Shown here piece after piece: positions 23,415-30,126 of a stretch of DNA of 33,976 bases. Below the pieces are notes generated by a model that had not been told where the DNA came from, made no database searches, and saw nothing but the letters and a program-made list of their open reading frames with translations. Numbering within the stretch: position 1 is the stretch's first letter; each line of letters begins with the position of its first letter. The stretch comes from Phycisphaerales bacterium (GTDB lineage Bacteria > Planctomycetota > Phycisphaerae > Phycisphaerales > UBA1924), in the NCBI GenBank assembly GCA_013360695.1, contig JABWBC010000026.1, positions 1 to 33,976 on the forward strand, in the 5' to 3' direction. The position numbers and the translations under genes are program-made.

Positions 23415-25445
23415 ATGCCCAGAGACATCCCCGTCGGGAACGGCAACCTGCTCATCACCTTCGACCGCTTCTACCGCGTCCGCGATCTCTATTTCCCGAA
23501 CGTCGGTCGCTTCAACCACACCGACGGCAACGTGCAGCGCTTCGGCGTCTGGGCCGACGGCCGCCTCGCCTGGTCCGAAGACCCCTCGTGGAGACGTGAG
23601 CTCCGCTACCGCGAAGACACCCTCGTCACCGAGGTCCGCCTCACCAACGACGAGCTCGGCCTTGAACTCATCTGCAACGACGCCGTCGACTTCCACGAAC
23701 CCATCTACTTCCGGCGCGTTACCGTCCGCGACCTGCGCGGGCACGAGCGAGATGTCCGCGTCTTCTTCCACTGGGATATGTCCATCGGCGGGACGCCCGT
23801 CGGCGACACCGCCAACTACGACCCCTCCACCTCCTCCATCGTCATCTACAAGGACGACATCTACTTCCTCTTCAACGCCTGCGACGAGCACAAGTGCGGC
23901 ATCGACCACTGGGCCATCGGAACCAAACGCGTCCGCGGCACCGAGGGCACCTGGCGCGACGCCGAGGACGGCGTCCTCGGCCGCAACGCCATCTCCCAAG
24001 GCTCGGTCGATGCCACCATCGGCTTCAACATCCTCGTCCCCCCCAACGCCACATCCCACATCACCGCCTGGCTCGTCTGCGGACGCTCCTACGACCAGGT
24101 CAAGGCCCTCAACCGCCGCGTCAACGAATCCGGCCCCGACAACATGCTCCACCGCACCGAGTCCTACTGGCGACTCTGGGCACGCAAGGAACCCATCGAC
24201 CTTTCCCCCCTCTCCGCCGGCGTCGCCGAACTCTTCTACCGCTCTCAACTCGTCCTCCGAACCCAGATCGACAACGGCGGCGCCATCATCGCCGCCAACG
24301 ACTCCGACATCACCCAGTTCGGCGGCGACCATTACTCCTACTGCTGGACCCGCGACGGCGCCCTGGTCGCCTACGCCCTCACGCTCTGCGGCCAATCCGA
24401 ACTCTCCCGCTCCTTCTTCCGCTATTGCGCCGACTGCGTCGAGCCCGACGGCTATTTCCTCCACAAGTACACCCCCACCGGAGACCTCGCGTCGTCCTGG
24501 CACCCGTGGATGCTCGACGGCCTGAAAATCCTTCCCATCCAGCAGGACGAAACCTCCCTCGTCCTCTGGGCCCTGCGCAAACACTTCGCCACCTTCCGCG
24601 ACGTGGAGTTCATCAAGCCCCTCTACAACTCGCTCATCACCCGCCCCGCCGAATGGATGCTCCGCTATCGCGACGCCGCGGGCCTGCCGCTCCCGTCCTG
24701 GGACCTCTGGGAAGAACGCCGCGGCATCCACACCTTCACCGTCGCCGCGACCATCGGCGCATTGCAGGCGGCCGCGGCGTTCGCACGCGACTTCGGCCAG
24801 CAGGACCGCGCCGCGGCCTATCGCGACGGCGCGGAAACCATGCGCGCCGCCCTGCGCCGCCACCTCTGGAACGACGAGCAGCAGCGCTTTGCTCGCCTCG
24901 CCCAGCCCCTCCCCGACGGCTCGTACCGACTTGACATGACCGCCGACTCTGCCAACTACGCCCTCTTTGCCTTCGGCGCGCTGGACCCCAACGACCCGCG
25001 CATGGCCAGCGAGATGAAGGCCCTCCGCGAGCGCCTGTGGATCAAGACGCCGATCGGCGGCTGCGCCCGCTACGAGCACGACTATTACCACCAGGTCGAG
25101 CGCGACCGCATCAGCGAAGTGCCCGGGAATCCGTGGGTGATCTGCACGCTGTGGCAGGCGCAGTATCACATCGCGCGGGCCCGTACGCTCGCGGAATTGC
25201 AGGAGGCCGTCCCGCTCTTGGAATGGTGCGTGCAGCGTGCGTCGGCGTCGGGCGTCTTGGCCGAGCAGTTCCACCCGCACACCGGCGAATCGATGAGCGT
25301 CAGCCCGCTGACATGGAGCCACGCGACCTTTGCGATGGTCGTGATGGAATACCTGAACAAGCACACGCAACTCGCGAGCATCGAAGGCCGATCGCACGAA
25401 CACCACGCCGGACTCGTCAATGGCGGGCCACATCTGCAGGGGTGA
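23415..25445 (+). CDS. Glycoside hydrolase family 15 (glucoamylase-like) protein
   Basis: This is a 676-residue cytoplasmic enzyme with no signal peptide. An N-terminal beta-sandwich (about 1-260, starting IPVGNGNLLITFDRFYRVRDLYFPN) is followed by an (alpha/alpha)6 barrel. The general acid is probably E433 in SWDLWEER, and the general base E617 in LAEQFHPHTGE, followed by SPLTWSHA; these are the family's two signature regions. GH15 enzymes release glucose from the non-reducing ends of alpha-1,4-glucans or hydrolyse trehalose or isomaltose, so glycogen or trehalose turnover is likely, but the substrate cannot be fixed. ATG 23415 has GGAG six bases upstream. A TACCCT at 23385-23390 could be its -10. 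It lies 65 bases after fliN, with no functional link evident. Confidence 0.92.
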   Translation: MPRDIPVGNGNLLITFDRFYRVRDLYFPNVGRFNHTDGNVQRFGVWADGRLAWSEDPSWRRELRYREDTLVTEVRLTNDELGLELICNDAVDFHEPIYFRRVTVRDLRGHERDVRVFFHWDMSIGGTPVGDTANYDPSTSSIVIYKDDIYFLFNACDEHKCGIDHWAIGTKRVRGTEGTWRDAEDGVLGRNAISQGSVDATIGFNILVPPNATSHITAWLVCGRSYDQVKALNRRVNESGPDNMLHRTESYWRLWARKEPIDLSPLSAGVAELFYRSQLVLRTQIDNGGAIIAANDSDITQFGGDHYSYCWTRDGALVAYALTLCGQSELSRSFFRYCADCVEPDGYFLHKYTPTGDLASSWHPWMLDGLKILPIQQDETSLVLWALRKHFATFRDVEFIKPLYNSLITRPAEWMLRYRDAAGLPLPSWDLWEERRGIHTFTVAATIGALQAAAAFARDFGQQDRAAAYRDGAETMRAALRRHLWNDEQQRFARLAQPLPDGSYRLDMTADSANYALFAFGALDPNDPRMASEMKALRERLWIKTPIGGCARYEHDYYHQVERDRISEVPGNPWVICTLWQAQYHIARARTLAELQEAVPLLEWCVQRASASGVLAEQFHPHTGESMSVSPLTWSHATFAMVVMEYLNKHTQLASIEGRSHEHHAGLVNGGPHLQG

Positions 25446-25470
25446 GCGAGGCGAATCAGATCGTCGCGAT

Positions 25471-26118
25471 TCAGACGGCCCCTGACTCCGCGCCGCCGTG
25501 ACGATTGATCGGCGCGTTGCTTGTGGCTTGCATCAGCGAGAGCCCAAGGCGATCGGCGAGTTGTTTGGCCATGCGATCATCGGCGTGGGCTTTGCCGCTT
25601 TGCTCGCTGAGGATCAATCGCAGCGACTCATCGCCGAGCCTGAAGACCAGGCGCACCTGCGTGACTCGCTCTTGGTAGCCGCCCTCTATATAGCCGACGA
25701 TTCCCTGCACGGCCTCGACTTCCACGAGGTCGCGCCGCGGAATCACCGATCCAACCACGCCGACTTCGACATCGCCTCCGGCCAGAATCCGGAGCGGGCG
25801 AAGGTAGCGACGCTGTCGCCACCACACAATCGCGCTCAGCACTGGCACGCCACCGAGGATTCCCATGAGAACGAAGTACACATAGATCATGGCATTCTGC
25901 GGTCTGGGTGCAATGAGCAGCATGGCGAGGACAACTGCCGATCCTCCGAGCGAAACAAAGGGGCCGACCCATTCCCTCCGCACAAGATCGACATCGCCAT
26001 TGACACGAGGAGCCAGGGAGAGCTTGCCTCGCACGTACGTCAACTCGATCGGATCGAGATCCGCTATTAGGCGATCCGGGCCGCAGTCCCTCGCATCTCT
26101 CAGGAATGGAGTCGCCAT
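25471..26118 (-). CDS. Hypothetical membrane protein with two transmembrane segments
   Basis: This is a 215-residue protein. Residues 1-50 are hydrophilic. Two hydrophobic segments follow, at about 52-70 (FVSLGGSAVVLAMLLIA) and 77-98 (MIYVYFVLMGILGGVPVLSAIVWW). Then comes a soluble C-terminal domain of about 110 residues rich in strands (DVEVGVVGSVIPRRDLVEVEAVQGIVGYI, VRLVFRLGDESLRLILSEQSG). The arrangement resembles small PH-like or stress-sensing membrane proteins, but I recognise no family. ATG 26118 has only a weak GAAGA upstream, with TAAGCT ending six bases before it. It converges on the GH15 gene, with 25 bases between the stops. Confidence 0.65.
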   Translation of the reverse strand: MATPFLRDARDCGPDRLIADLDPIELTYVRGKLSLAPRVNGDVDLVRREWVGPFVSLGGSAVVLAMLLIAPRPQNAMIYVYFVLMGILGGVPVLSAIVWWRQRRYLRPLRILAGGDVEVGVVGSVIPRRDLVEVEAVQGIVGYIEGGYQERVTQVRLVFRLGDESLRLILSEQSGKAHADDRMAKQLADRLGLSLMQATSNAPINRHGGAESGAV

Positions 26119-26124
26119 TCTTCA

Positions 26125-26130
26125 AGCTTA
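26125..26130 (-). promoter_or_regulatory. -10-like TAAGCT abutting the two-TM protein start
   Basis: Minus-strand TAAGCT is followed by six bases (TGAAGA) and the ATG at 26118. The six bases contain only a weak Shine-Dalgarno-like GAAGA. This is the same TANNNT spacing as at the kinase and SRAP genes. Confidence 0.35.
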
Positions 26131-26224
26131 TCGATCGCACGTCCAATCGCTCATCCATGTCGAACACCCGCCACTCGCAGAAGTCCATCAAACGGCGGAT
26201 CCTCTCCGTTCCCTCCCCACTTCC

Positions 26225-26230
26225 TACCCT
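26225..26230 (+). promoter_or_regulatory. -10-like TACCCT abutting the SRAP gene start
   Basis: TACCCT, six pyrimidines (TCCCCC), then the ATG at 26237, with no Shine-Dalgarno. It is almost the same arrangement as TACTCT before the amidotransferase gene at 17320. Confidence 0.4.
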
Positions 26231-26236
26231 TCCCCC

Positions 26237-26992
26237 ATGCCCGGCCGGTTCTTCCTCGCAACCCCTGTCGAAGCTCTCGCGCCCGCGCTCGACCTGCTCG
26301 ACGGCCCGCTCGACGCCGCTCGCCGCGCGTCGCTGGCCGCGCTCCCTCGCCTCGTTCCCCGCTACAACATCGCGCCGGGCCAGGACATCCCCATCATCCT
26401 CCCGCCGCTCGTGCCGGGCGAGCGCCCCGCCATGAAGTTCGCGCGCTGGGGACTGATCCCGCACTGGTCCGCGACGCCCGACGTCGGCGTCCGCACCATC
26501 AACATCGCGGCCGAGACCATCGACGACAAGCTCGCCCCCGCCCTCCGCTCGCGCCGCTGCCTCGTCCCTGCCGACGGGTTCTATGAATGGCGCACGCTCG
26601 ACGCCAGCCAGAAACAGCCCTATCTCGTGCGCTTCTGTCCGCCCGGCGAGCGTGCGCCCGCCCCGTTCGTGATGGCCGCGTTGTGGGAGGAATGGACGCC
26701 GCGTGACGGCTCGCCGGTCACCACCGTCGCCATCCTCACCACGCCCTCGAACAGCGCGATCGCGCCGATCCACGAGCGCATGCCCGCCGTCGTTCCAGTC
26801 TCGTCGATGTCGAAGTGGCTGGGCGAGCGCGGCGAATCGTCCGACGCGGAGGTGCGGGCCGCCCACGACCTGTGCAGGCCCTACCCCGCCGAACTGACGA
26901 GCGTGCAGGAAGTCAGCCGCCTGGTGAACAGCACACGCTTCGACAACCCCGGGTGCATCCGCCCCGTCGAATCACGCGGCGCGGTGTATTGA
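26237..26992 (+). CDS. SRAP (HMCES/YedK) family protein lacking the catalytic Cys2
   Basis: This is a 251-residue SRAP-domain protein. The family crosslinks to abasic sites in single-stranded DNA through Cys2 of an N-terminal MCGR, protecting them during repair. Here the N-terminus reads MPGRFFLATP, so position 2 is Pro. Other key residues are present: N44 in PRYNIAPGQ, WGLIPHW (71-77), E117 in ADGFYEW, and H179 in IHERMP. The usual NAR-x-E segment is altered to NIAAET (89-94). The codon is CCC where TGC/TGT would be needed, two base changes from Cys, and no other start in frame restores MCGR. The ATG has TACCCT six bases upstream and no Shine-Dalgarno. The protein may bind DNA without forming the crosslink. 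Confidence 0.88.
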   Translation: MPGRFFLATPVEALAPALDLLDGPLDAARRASLAALPRLVPRYNIAPGQDIPIILPPLVPGERPAMKFARWGLIPHWSATPDVGVRTINIAAETIDDKLAPALRSRRCLVPADGFYEWRTLDASQKQPYLVRFCPPGERAPAPFVMAALWEEWTPRDGSPVTTVAILTTPSNSAIAPIHERMPAVVPVSSMSKWLGERGESSDAEVRAAHDLCRPYPAELTSVQEVSRLVNSTRFDNPGCIRPVESRGAVY

Positions 26993-27054
26993 CCCGCGTT
27001 CACGTATCGATGCCGCACAAATCGGCGCCTCTACGGTCTCGCTCCACGCGCACG

Positions 27055-27080
27055 AAAAAACGCCCGCGGCGTGCGCGGGC
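27055..27080 (-). terminator. Intrinsic terminator of rpmH
   Basis: Read on the minus strand, GCCCGCG-CACGC-CGCGGGC forms a perfect seven-pair stem followed by G and TTTTTT. It begins 28 bases after the rpmH stop codon and is a standard rho-independent terminator. Confidence 0.85.
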
Positions 27081-27107
27081 TGTTCAAGTCGAATGCAATC
27101 CGTGGAT

Positions 27108-27248
27108 TTACTTGTCCGCGACGTTGAGCGAACGACCAACGCGGCGCTTGCGGTTCATCATCTTCCGCCCGTTCTTGGTCTTCATCCGGGCGCGGAACCC
27201 GATCGCGCGCTTGCGCTTGAGGCGGCTGGTACGGTGGGGATAGTGCAT
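27108..27248 (-). CDS. rpmH: 50S ribosomal protein L34
   Basis: This is a 46-residue, strongly basic protein: MHYPHRTSRLKRKRAIGFRA, then RMKTKNGRKMMNRKRRVGRS and LNVADK. The segments KRKRAIGFRARM and T-x-NGRK-x-x-x-RKR-x-x-GR are the L34 signature. ATG 27248 has GAGG five bases upstream, and an intrinsic terminator follows the gene. L34 is usually followed by rnpA and yidC near the origin of replication. Here the next gene downstream on the minus strand lies beyond the terminator and is the unrelated two-TM gene, so rpmH is isolated from rnpA. Confidence 0.96.
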   Translation of the reverse strand: MHYPHRTSRLKRKRAIGFRARMKTKNGRKMMNRKRRVGRSLNVADK

Positions 27249-27659
27249 AGAAACCTCGTTCTTCCCGCCGGGTCATCGCCTCGGGCGGCCCATCAACTCG
27301 ATCACGAAACAGGCCCAGACTCTAGGCCGCCCCCTTCCGCCTGTCACGCGACACCCGGCCCGTCCTCGCCACCCCTCTCTGCCCCATCCAACCAACGAGT
27401 TCGCCATCAACCCTACCTTTCCCCTTCCCTTCTGCCCCACCCCCCATTCCAAACTCCGGACTCCCGCTTTGCGATCGCTTTCTGTTCGTATCATGCGCAA
27501 ATAGCGTGGACTCCCGCCTCTCTTTGGTCGATCTCACTGGCACGGCGCGAGGTCGGCCGGCAGCGGGTGGCGCGTCGCCGCTCGGTCCCGGCCCTCCCCA
27601 CGCCGCACGCTTGAGGCCCGCGCCCACTCGGCGCGCGGGCTCGCAGCGCGGGGCCCTTC
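27249..27659. other. Divergent intergenic region between rpmH and rnc
   Basis: This is a 411-base gap with no credible gene. It contains a pyrimidine-rich stretch on the plus strand and the heptamer array at 27438-27465. TATCAT near 27490 could be a -10 for rnc, but no good -35 is visible. The last 100 bases are GC-rich and could form hairpins. Confidence 0.5.
27438..27465. repeat. Heptamer tandem repeat, four degenerate units
   Basis: CACCCCC, CATTCCA, AACTCCG and GACTCCC keep a seven-base period and match the CACTCCC array at 15392-15419 with more decay. The array lies midway between the divergent rpmH and rnc genes. Confidence 0.6.
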
Positions 27660-28394
27660 ATGTCCGACGAGAACATCGGCCGTCATCCGCTCGAATCCGT
27701 GCTCGGCTATCGCTTCGCCGACACCCGCCTCCTCGACCGCGCCCTCACCCACGCCTCCCTCGTCGAATCGCGCCTCGCCAGCAACGAGCGCATGGAGTTC
27801 CTCGGCGACGCGATCCTCGGCCTGGTCGTGTGCGAGTGCATCTATCGCAAGTACCCCTCGCTCCTCGAGGGCGAGATGACCAAGATCAAGTCCCTCGCCG
27901 TCTCGCGCCAGATGTGCGCCCGCATCGCCATGCAGATGGGCCTCACCGACCATCTCCAGCTCGGCAAGGGCATGCAGGCGGAGAACGGCGAGCTCCCCGC
28001 CTCACTCGCCGCCGCCGTCCTCGAATCCATCATCGCCGCGATCTACCTCGACTCGAACTTCCAGCGCGTTGTCGCGTTCATCCTTCCCATCGTCGAGCCC
28101 CTCATCGACGAGGCGGCCCAGAGCGGGCACCAGCAGAACTTCAAGAGCGTGCTCCAGCAGCACGCCCAGCGCGCCAGCCTCGGCACGCCCATCTACCGCG
28201 TCCTCGACGAGAAGGGCCCCGACCACGCCAAGTGTTTCAAGATCTGCGTCGAGATCGGCGCAACACGCTACGAATCGAGCTGGGCCCAGTCCAAGAAGCG
28301 CGCCGAACAGATGGCCGCCCTCAACGCCCTCAAGGAACTCGGCGTCATCATCGACGACAACAACGGCGGCCTGCGCATGACCGAAGGAAACTAG
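27660..28394 (+). CDS. rnc: Ribonuclease III
   Basis: This 244-residue endoribonuclease cleaves double-stranded RNA, including rRNA precursors. The signature NERMEFLGDAIL (42-53) supplies E46 and D50, EGEMTKIKS follows near 70-78, and the second metal-binding region is SLAAAVLESIIAAIYLDS (115-132) with E122. A C-terminal dsRNA-binding domain (about 163-236: NFKSVLQQHAQR, PIYRVLDEKGPDHAKCFKICVEIG, KKRAEQMAALNALKELG) is complete. In E. coli and Aquifex the residue three before the last catalytic Glu is Asp; here it is A119, so one of four metal ligands appears to be missing. ATG 27660 has only a weak G-rich ribosome site. It is followed by the convergent phosphatase-family lipoprotein gene. Confidence 0.95.
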   Translation: MSDENIGRHPLESVLGYRFADTRLLDRALTHASLVESRLASNERMEFLGDAILGLVVCECIYRKYPSLLEGEMTKIKSLAVSRQMCARIAMQMGLTDHLQLGKGMQAENGELPASLAAAVLESIIAAIYLDSNFQRVVAFILPIVEPLIDEAAQSGHQQNFKSVLQQHAQRASLGTPIYRVLDEKGPDHAKCFKICVEIGATRYESSWAQSKKRAEQMAALNALKELGVIIDDNNGGLRMTEGN

Positions 28395-28430
28395 CCGCGA
28401 TCACTCCTTGCACGACTCACGACGTATTCT

Positions 28431-28454
28431 CTTCGTGACTTCGTGACTTCTCCT
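28431..28454. repeat. 8-base-period repeat CTTCGTGA
   Basis: CTTCGTGA, CTTCGTGA and CTTCTCCT are in exact eight-base register and overlap the stop codon of the minus-strand lipoprotein gene (28453-28455). This is the clearest copy of the CTTCGTGA family, which also occurs at 6216 and 15452. Confidence 0.7.
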
Positions 28455-29970
28455 ACCTCTTCCCCCTCACATCCACCACCACCGGCCTGTGGTCGGTCGC
28501 GAGGCTGTCACTCCTCGAAAGACCGGCGGCATTCAACGCCGCGTCCGACAACCGCGACGTGTCCAGCACGAAGCAACGCACCACCTCCGCGCTCGCATCG
28601 CTGTACACGAGGTAATCAAGGCGTCCGGGGGTGAAGGTCGTGTTCCAGTCGACCCACGTGTACATCGCGTGATCGCCCGAGACCACGGGGTCCGCGACGT
28701 TCATGTCCGTGCCATCGCTGTCGATCCCCGCCCGCAGTGCGTCCAGCGGCGGGCGTGAGCCGACGAGATTCAGGTCGCCGCCCATCACGCGGACCTTCAC
28801 GTCCTTGGCCGCCGCGGCAAACGTCGCGTTGATCGCCTTGGCCTCGCGCAGGCGGAGTTGGTCTTCCCACGAATCCGCGCTCCCACAGCACTTGAGGTGC
28901 ATGGCGGCCACCGCCACCGGGCCGATGGGTGAGTTGACCTTGCCCGCGACGTAGCGGACTCTCCAATCGCTCCCATCATCCTTCTTCACGCCCTCCGCCG
29001 GGCCGCCCAGTGCCGTGATCGGATAACGCGACGCAATGGCGACCGACGAGCCCGGCGGCTTGAGCACGTGCCATCCGGATTCGGACTTCACGAGCGTGGT
29101 GAACCACGCCTGCACGCTGGTCGCATCGCCCTCGTCCCACTCTTCGAGCAGAACGACATCCGGCGTGGCGGCATTCAGCAATCGCGCGAACGAATCGGGC
29201 CTCGTCACCGGACCGCTCTTGAGAACGTTGAGCGTCATCACCCGCAGCGTTTCGTTCGGACGCGCGGGGACGACGCCGGCGCCGACATCGCCCGCCGCCA
29301 CGGGCTCGTTGGGCTTTCGGGCCGGGGGCATGATGATGCCGAAGGGATCGGCCCAGGCCTCGATCTCTCCGGCGGCGTCGGTCATGACGACCACGCCGCG
29401 TGCCGTCCCGCCCGCGTCGTTGGCGGCCAGCGCGGGGATCACGGCGCTGCGCTTGATGCGGGCTTCGTACCACTCGGAGGCGTAGGTGGGCGAGAAGGAG
29501 ACATCGAGCGCGGCGTTGTCGAGCTTGGTGCGCGTGCCGTCGCTGGCGACCGAGAAGCAGGCGACGCCCTTGGTGGGCGCGCCGCCGGCGGGATCGAGGG
29601 GCGAGCACTGGATCTCAAGATCAACGCCGATGCCGGCGGTGGGCTCCTGCTTGCCCGCCATGCCCGTCGCTGCGCTCCCATCCGCATCAAGAAGGATCGC
29701 CACGGTCTTGGGCGCGGATTGCAGCGTGAAGCGCTCGTTCTCGACGGTGAAGCGCAGGTAGACGTAGTCCTGGTCGGCCCAGGCGACGCTGTCGGTGGGC
29801 CACTCGCGGGTGTCGCCGTCAAGCATCACGCTGAACTCCGCGGTCGCGGGTTCGAGCTGGGCCTTGGCTTTGGAGGGGGCTTTGGAACCCTGCTGGCAGC
29901 CCACAGACAGGCCCGCCACGAGCGCCAGGGCCGTCGTCAACACGGGAAATGCACGGCGAAACGCGAGCAT
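28453..29970 (-). CDS. Lipoprotein with endonuclease/exonuclease/phosphatase domain and an N-terminal CBM9-like module
   Basis: This is a 505-residue protein. A hydrophobic N-terminus ends in LSVGC with lipid-modifiable Cys25. Residues about 38-215 (SVMLDGDTREWPTDSVAWADQDYVYLRFTVEN, ILLDADGSAATGM) resemble a CBM9/DOMON-like beta-sandwich. The C-terminal half has the EEP catalytic pattern in order: RVMTLNVL, DVVLLEEWDE, SVAIASRYPI, AMHLKCC, RVMGGDLNLVGSRPP, GRLDYLVYS and ATDHRPVVVDV, with the Asn, Glu, Asp/Asn and final Asp-His metal and catalytic residues present. It probably hydrolyses phosphodiesters or phosphomonoesters outside the inner membrane; substrate unknown. ATG 29970 has GGAG about eight bases upstream. 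An in-frame ATG at 30003 is possible. It diverges from the NagB-LmbE gene. Confidence 0.85.
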   Translation of the reverse strand: MLAFRRAFPVLTTALALVAGLSVGCQQGSKAPSKAKAQLEPATAEFSVMLDGDTREWPTDSVAWADQDYVYLRFTVENERFTLQSAPKTVAILLDADGSAATGMAGKQEPTAGIGVDLEIQCSPLDPAGGAPTKGVACFSVASDGTRTKLDNAALDVSFSPTYASEWYEARIKRSAVIPALAANDAGGTARGVVVMTDAAGEIEAWADPFGIIMPPARKPNEPVAAGDVGAGVVPARPNETLRVMTLNVLKSGPVTRPDSFARLLNAATPDVVLLEEWDEGDATSVQAWFTTLVKSESGWHVLKPPGSSVAIASRYPITALGGPAEGVKKDDGSDWRVRYVAGKVNSPIGPVAVAAMHLKCCGSADSWEDQLRLREAKAINATFAAAAKDVKVRVMGGDLNLVGSRPPLDALRAGIDSDGTDMNVADPVVSGDHAMYTWVDWNTTFTPGRLDYLVYSDASAEVVRCFVLDTSRLSDAALNAAGLSRSDSLATDHRPVVVDVRGKR

Positions 29971-30126
29971 GAGAAGGTCTCCGAGTGAGAGAGCGCGACG
30001 CATCGACCGGGTGTGAATATCCTCACGTGCCCCGCCGACGAGCGCGCCTGTCCGCGAGGGTACCAGACTTGTCAGGCCCCGTCCCAGGACCGGGCCGACG
30101 ACCCGCCGGCGCGATCGGAGACGCCC

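Noticed and set aside
23346-25433. Long minus-strand open frame antisense to the GH15 gene
   Set aside because: It is a Val/Gly/Asp-rich shadow; the plus-strand protein has both GH15 catalytic regions.
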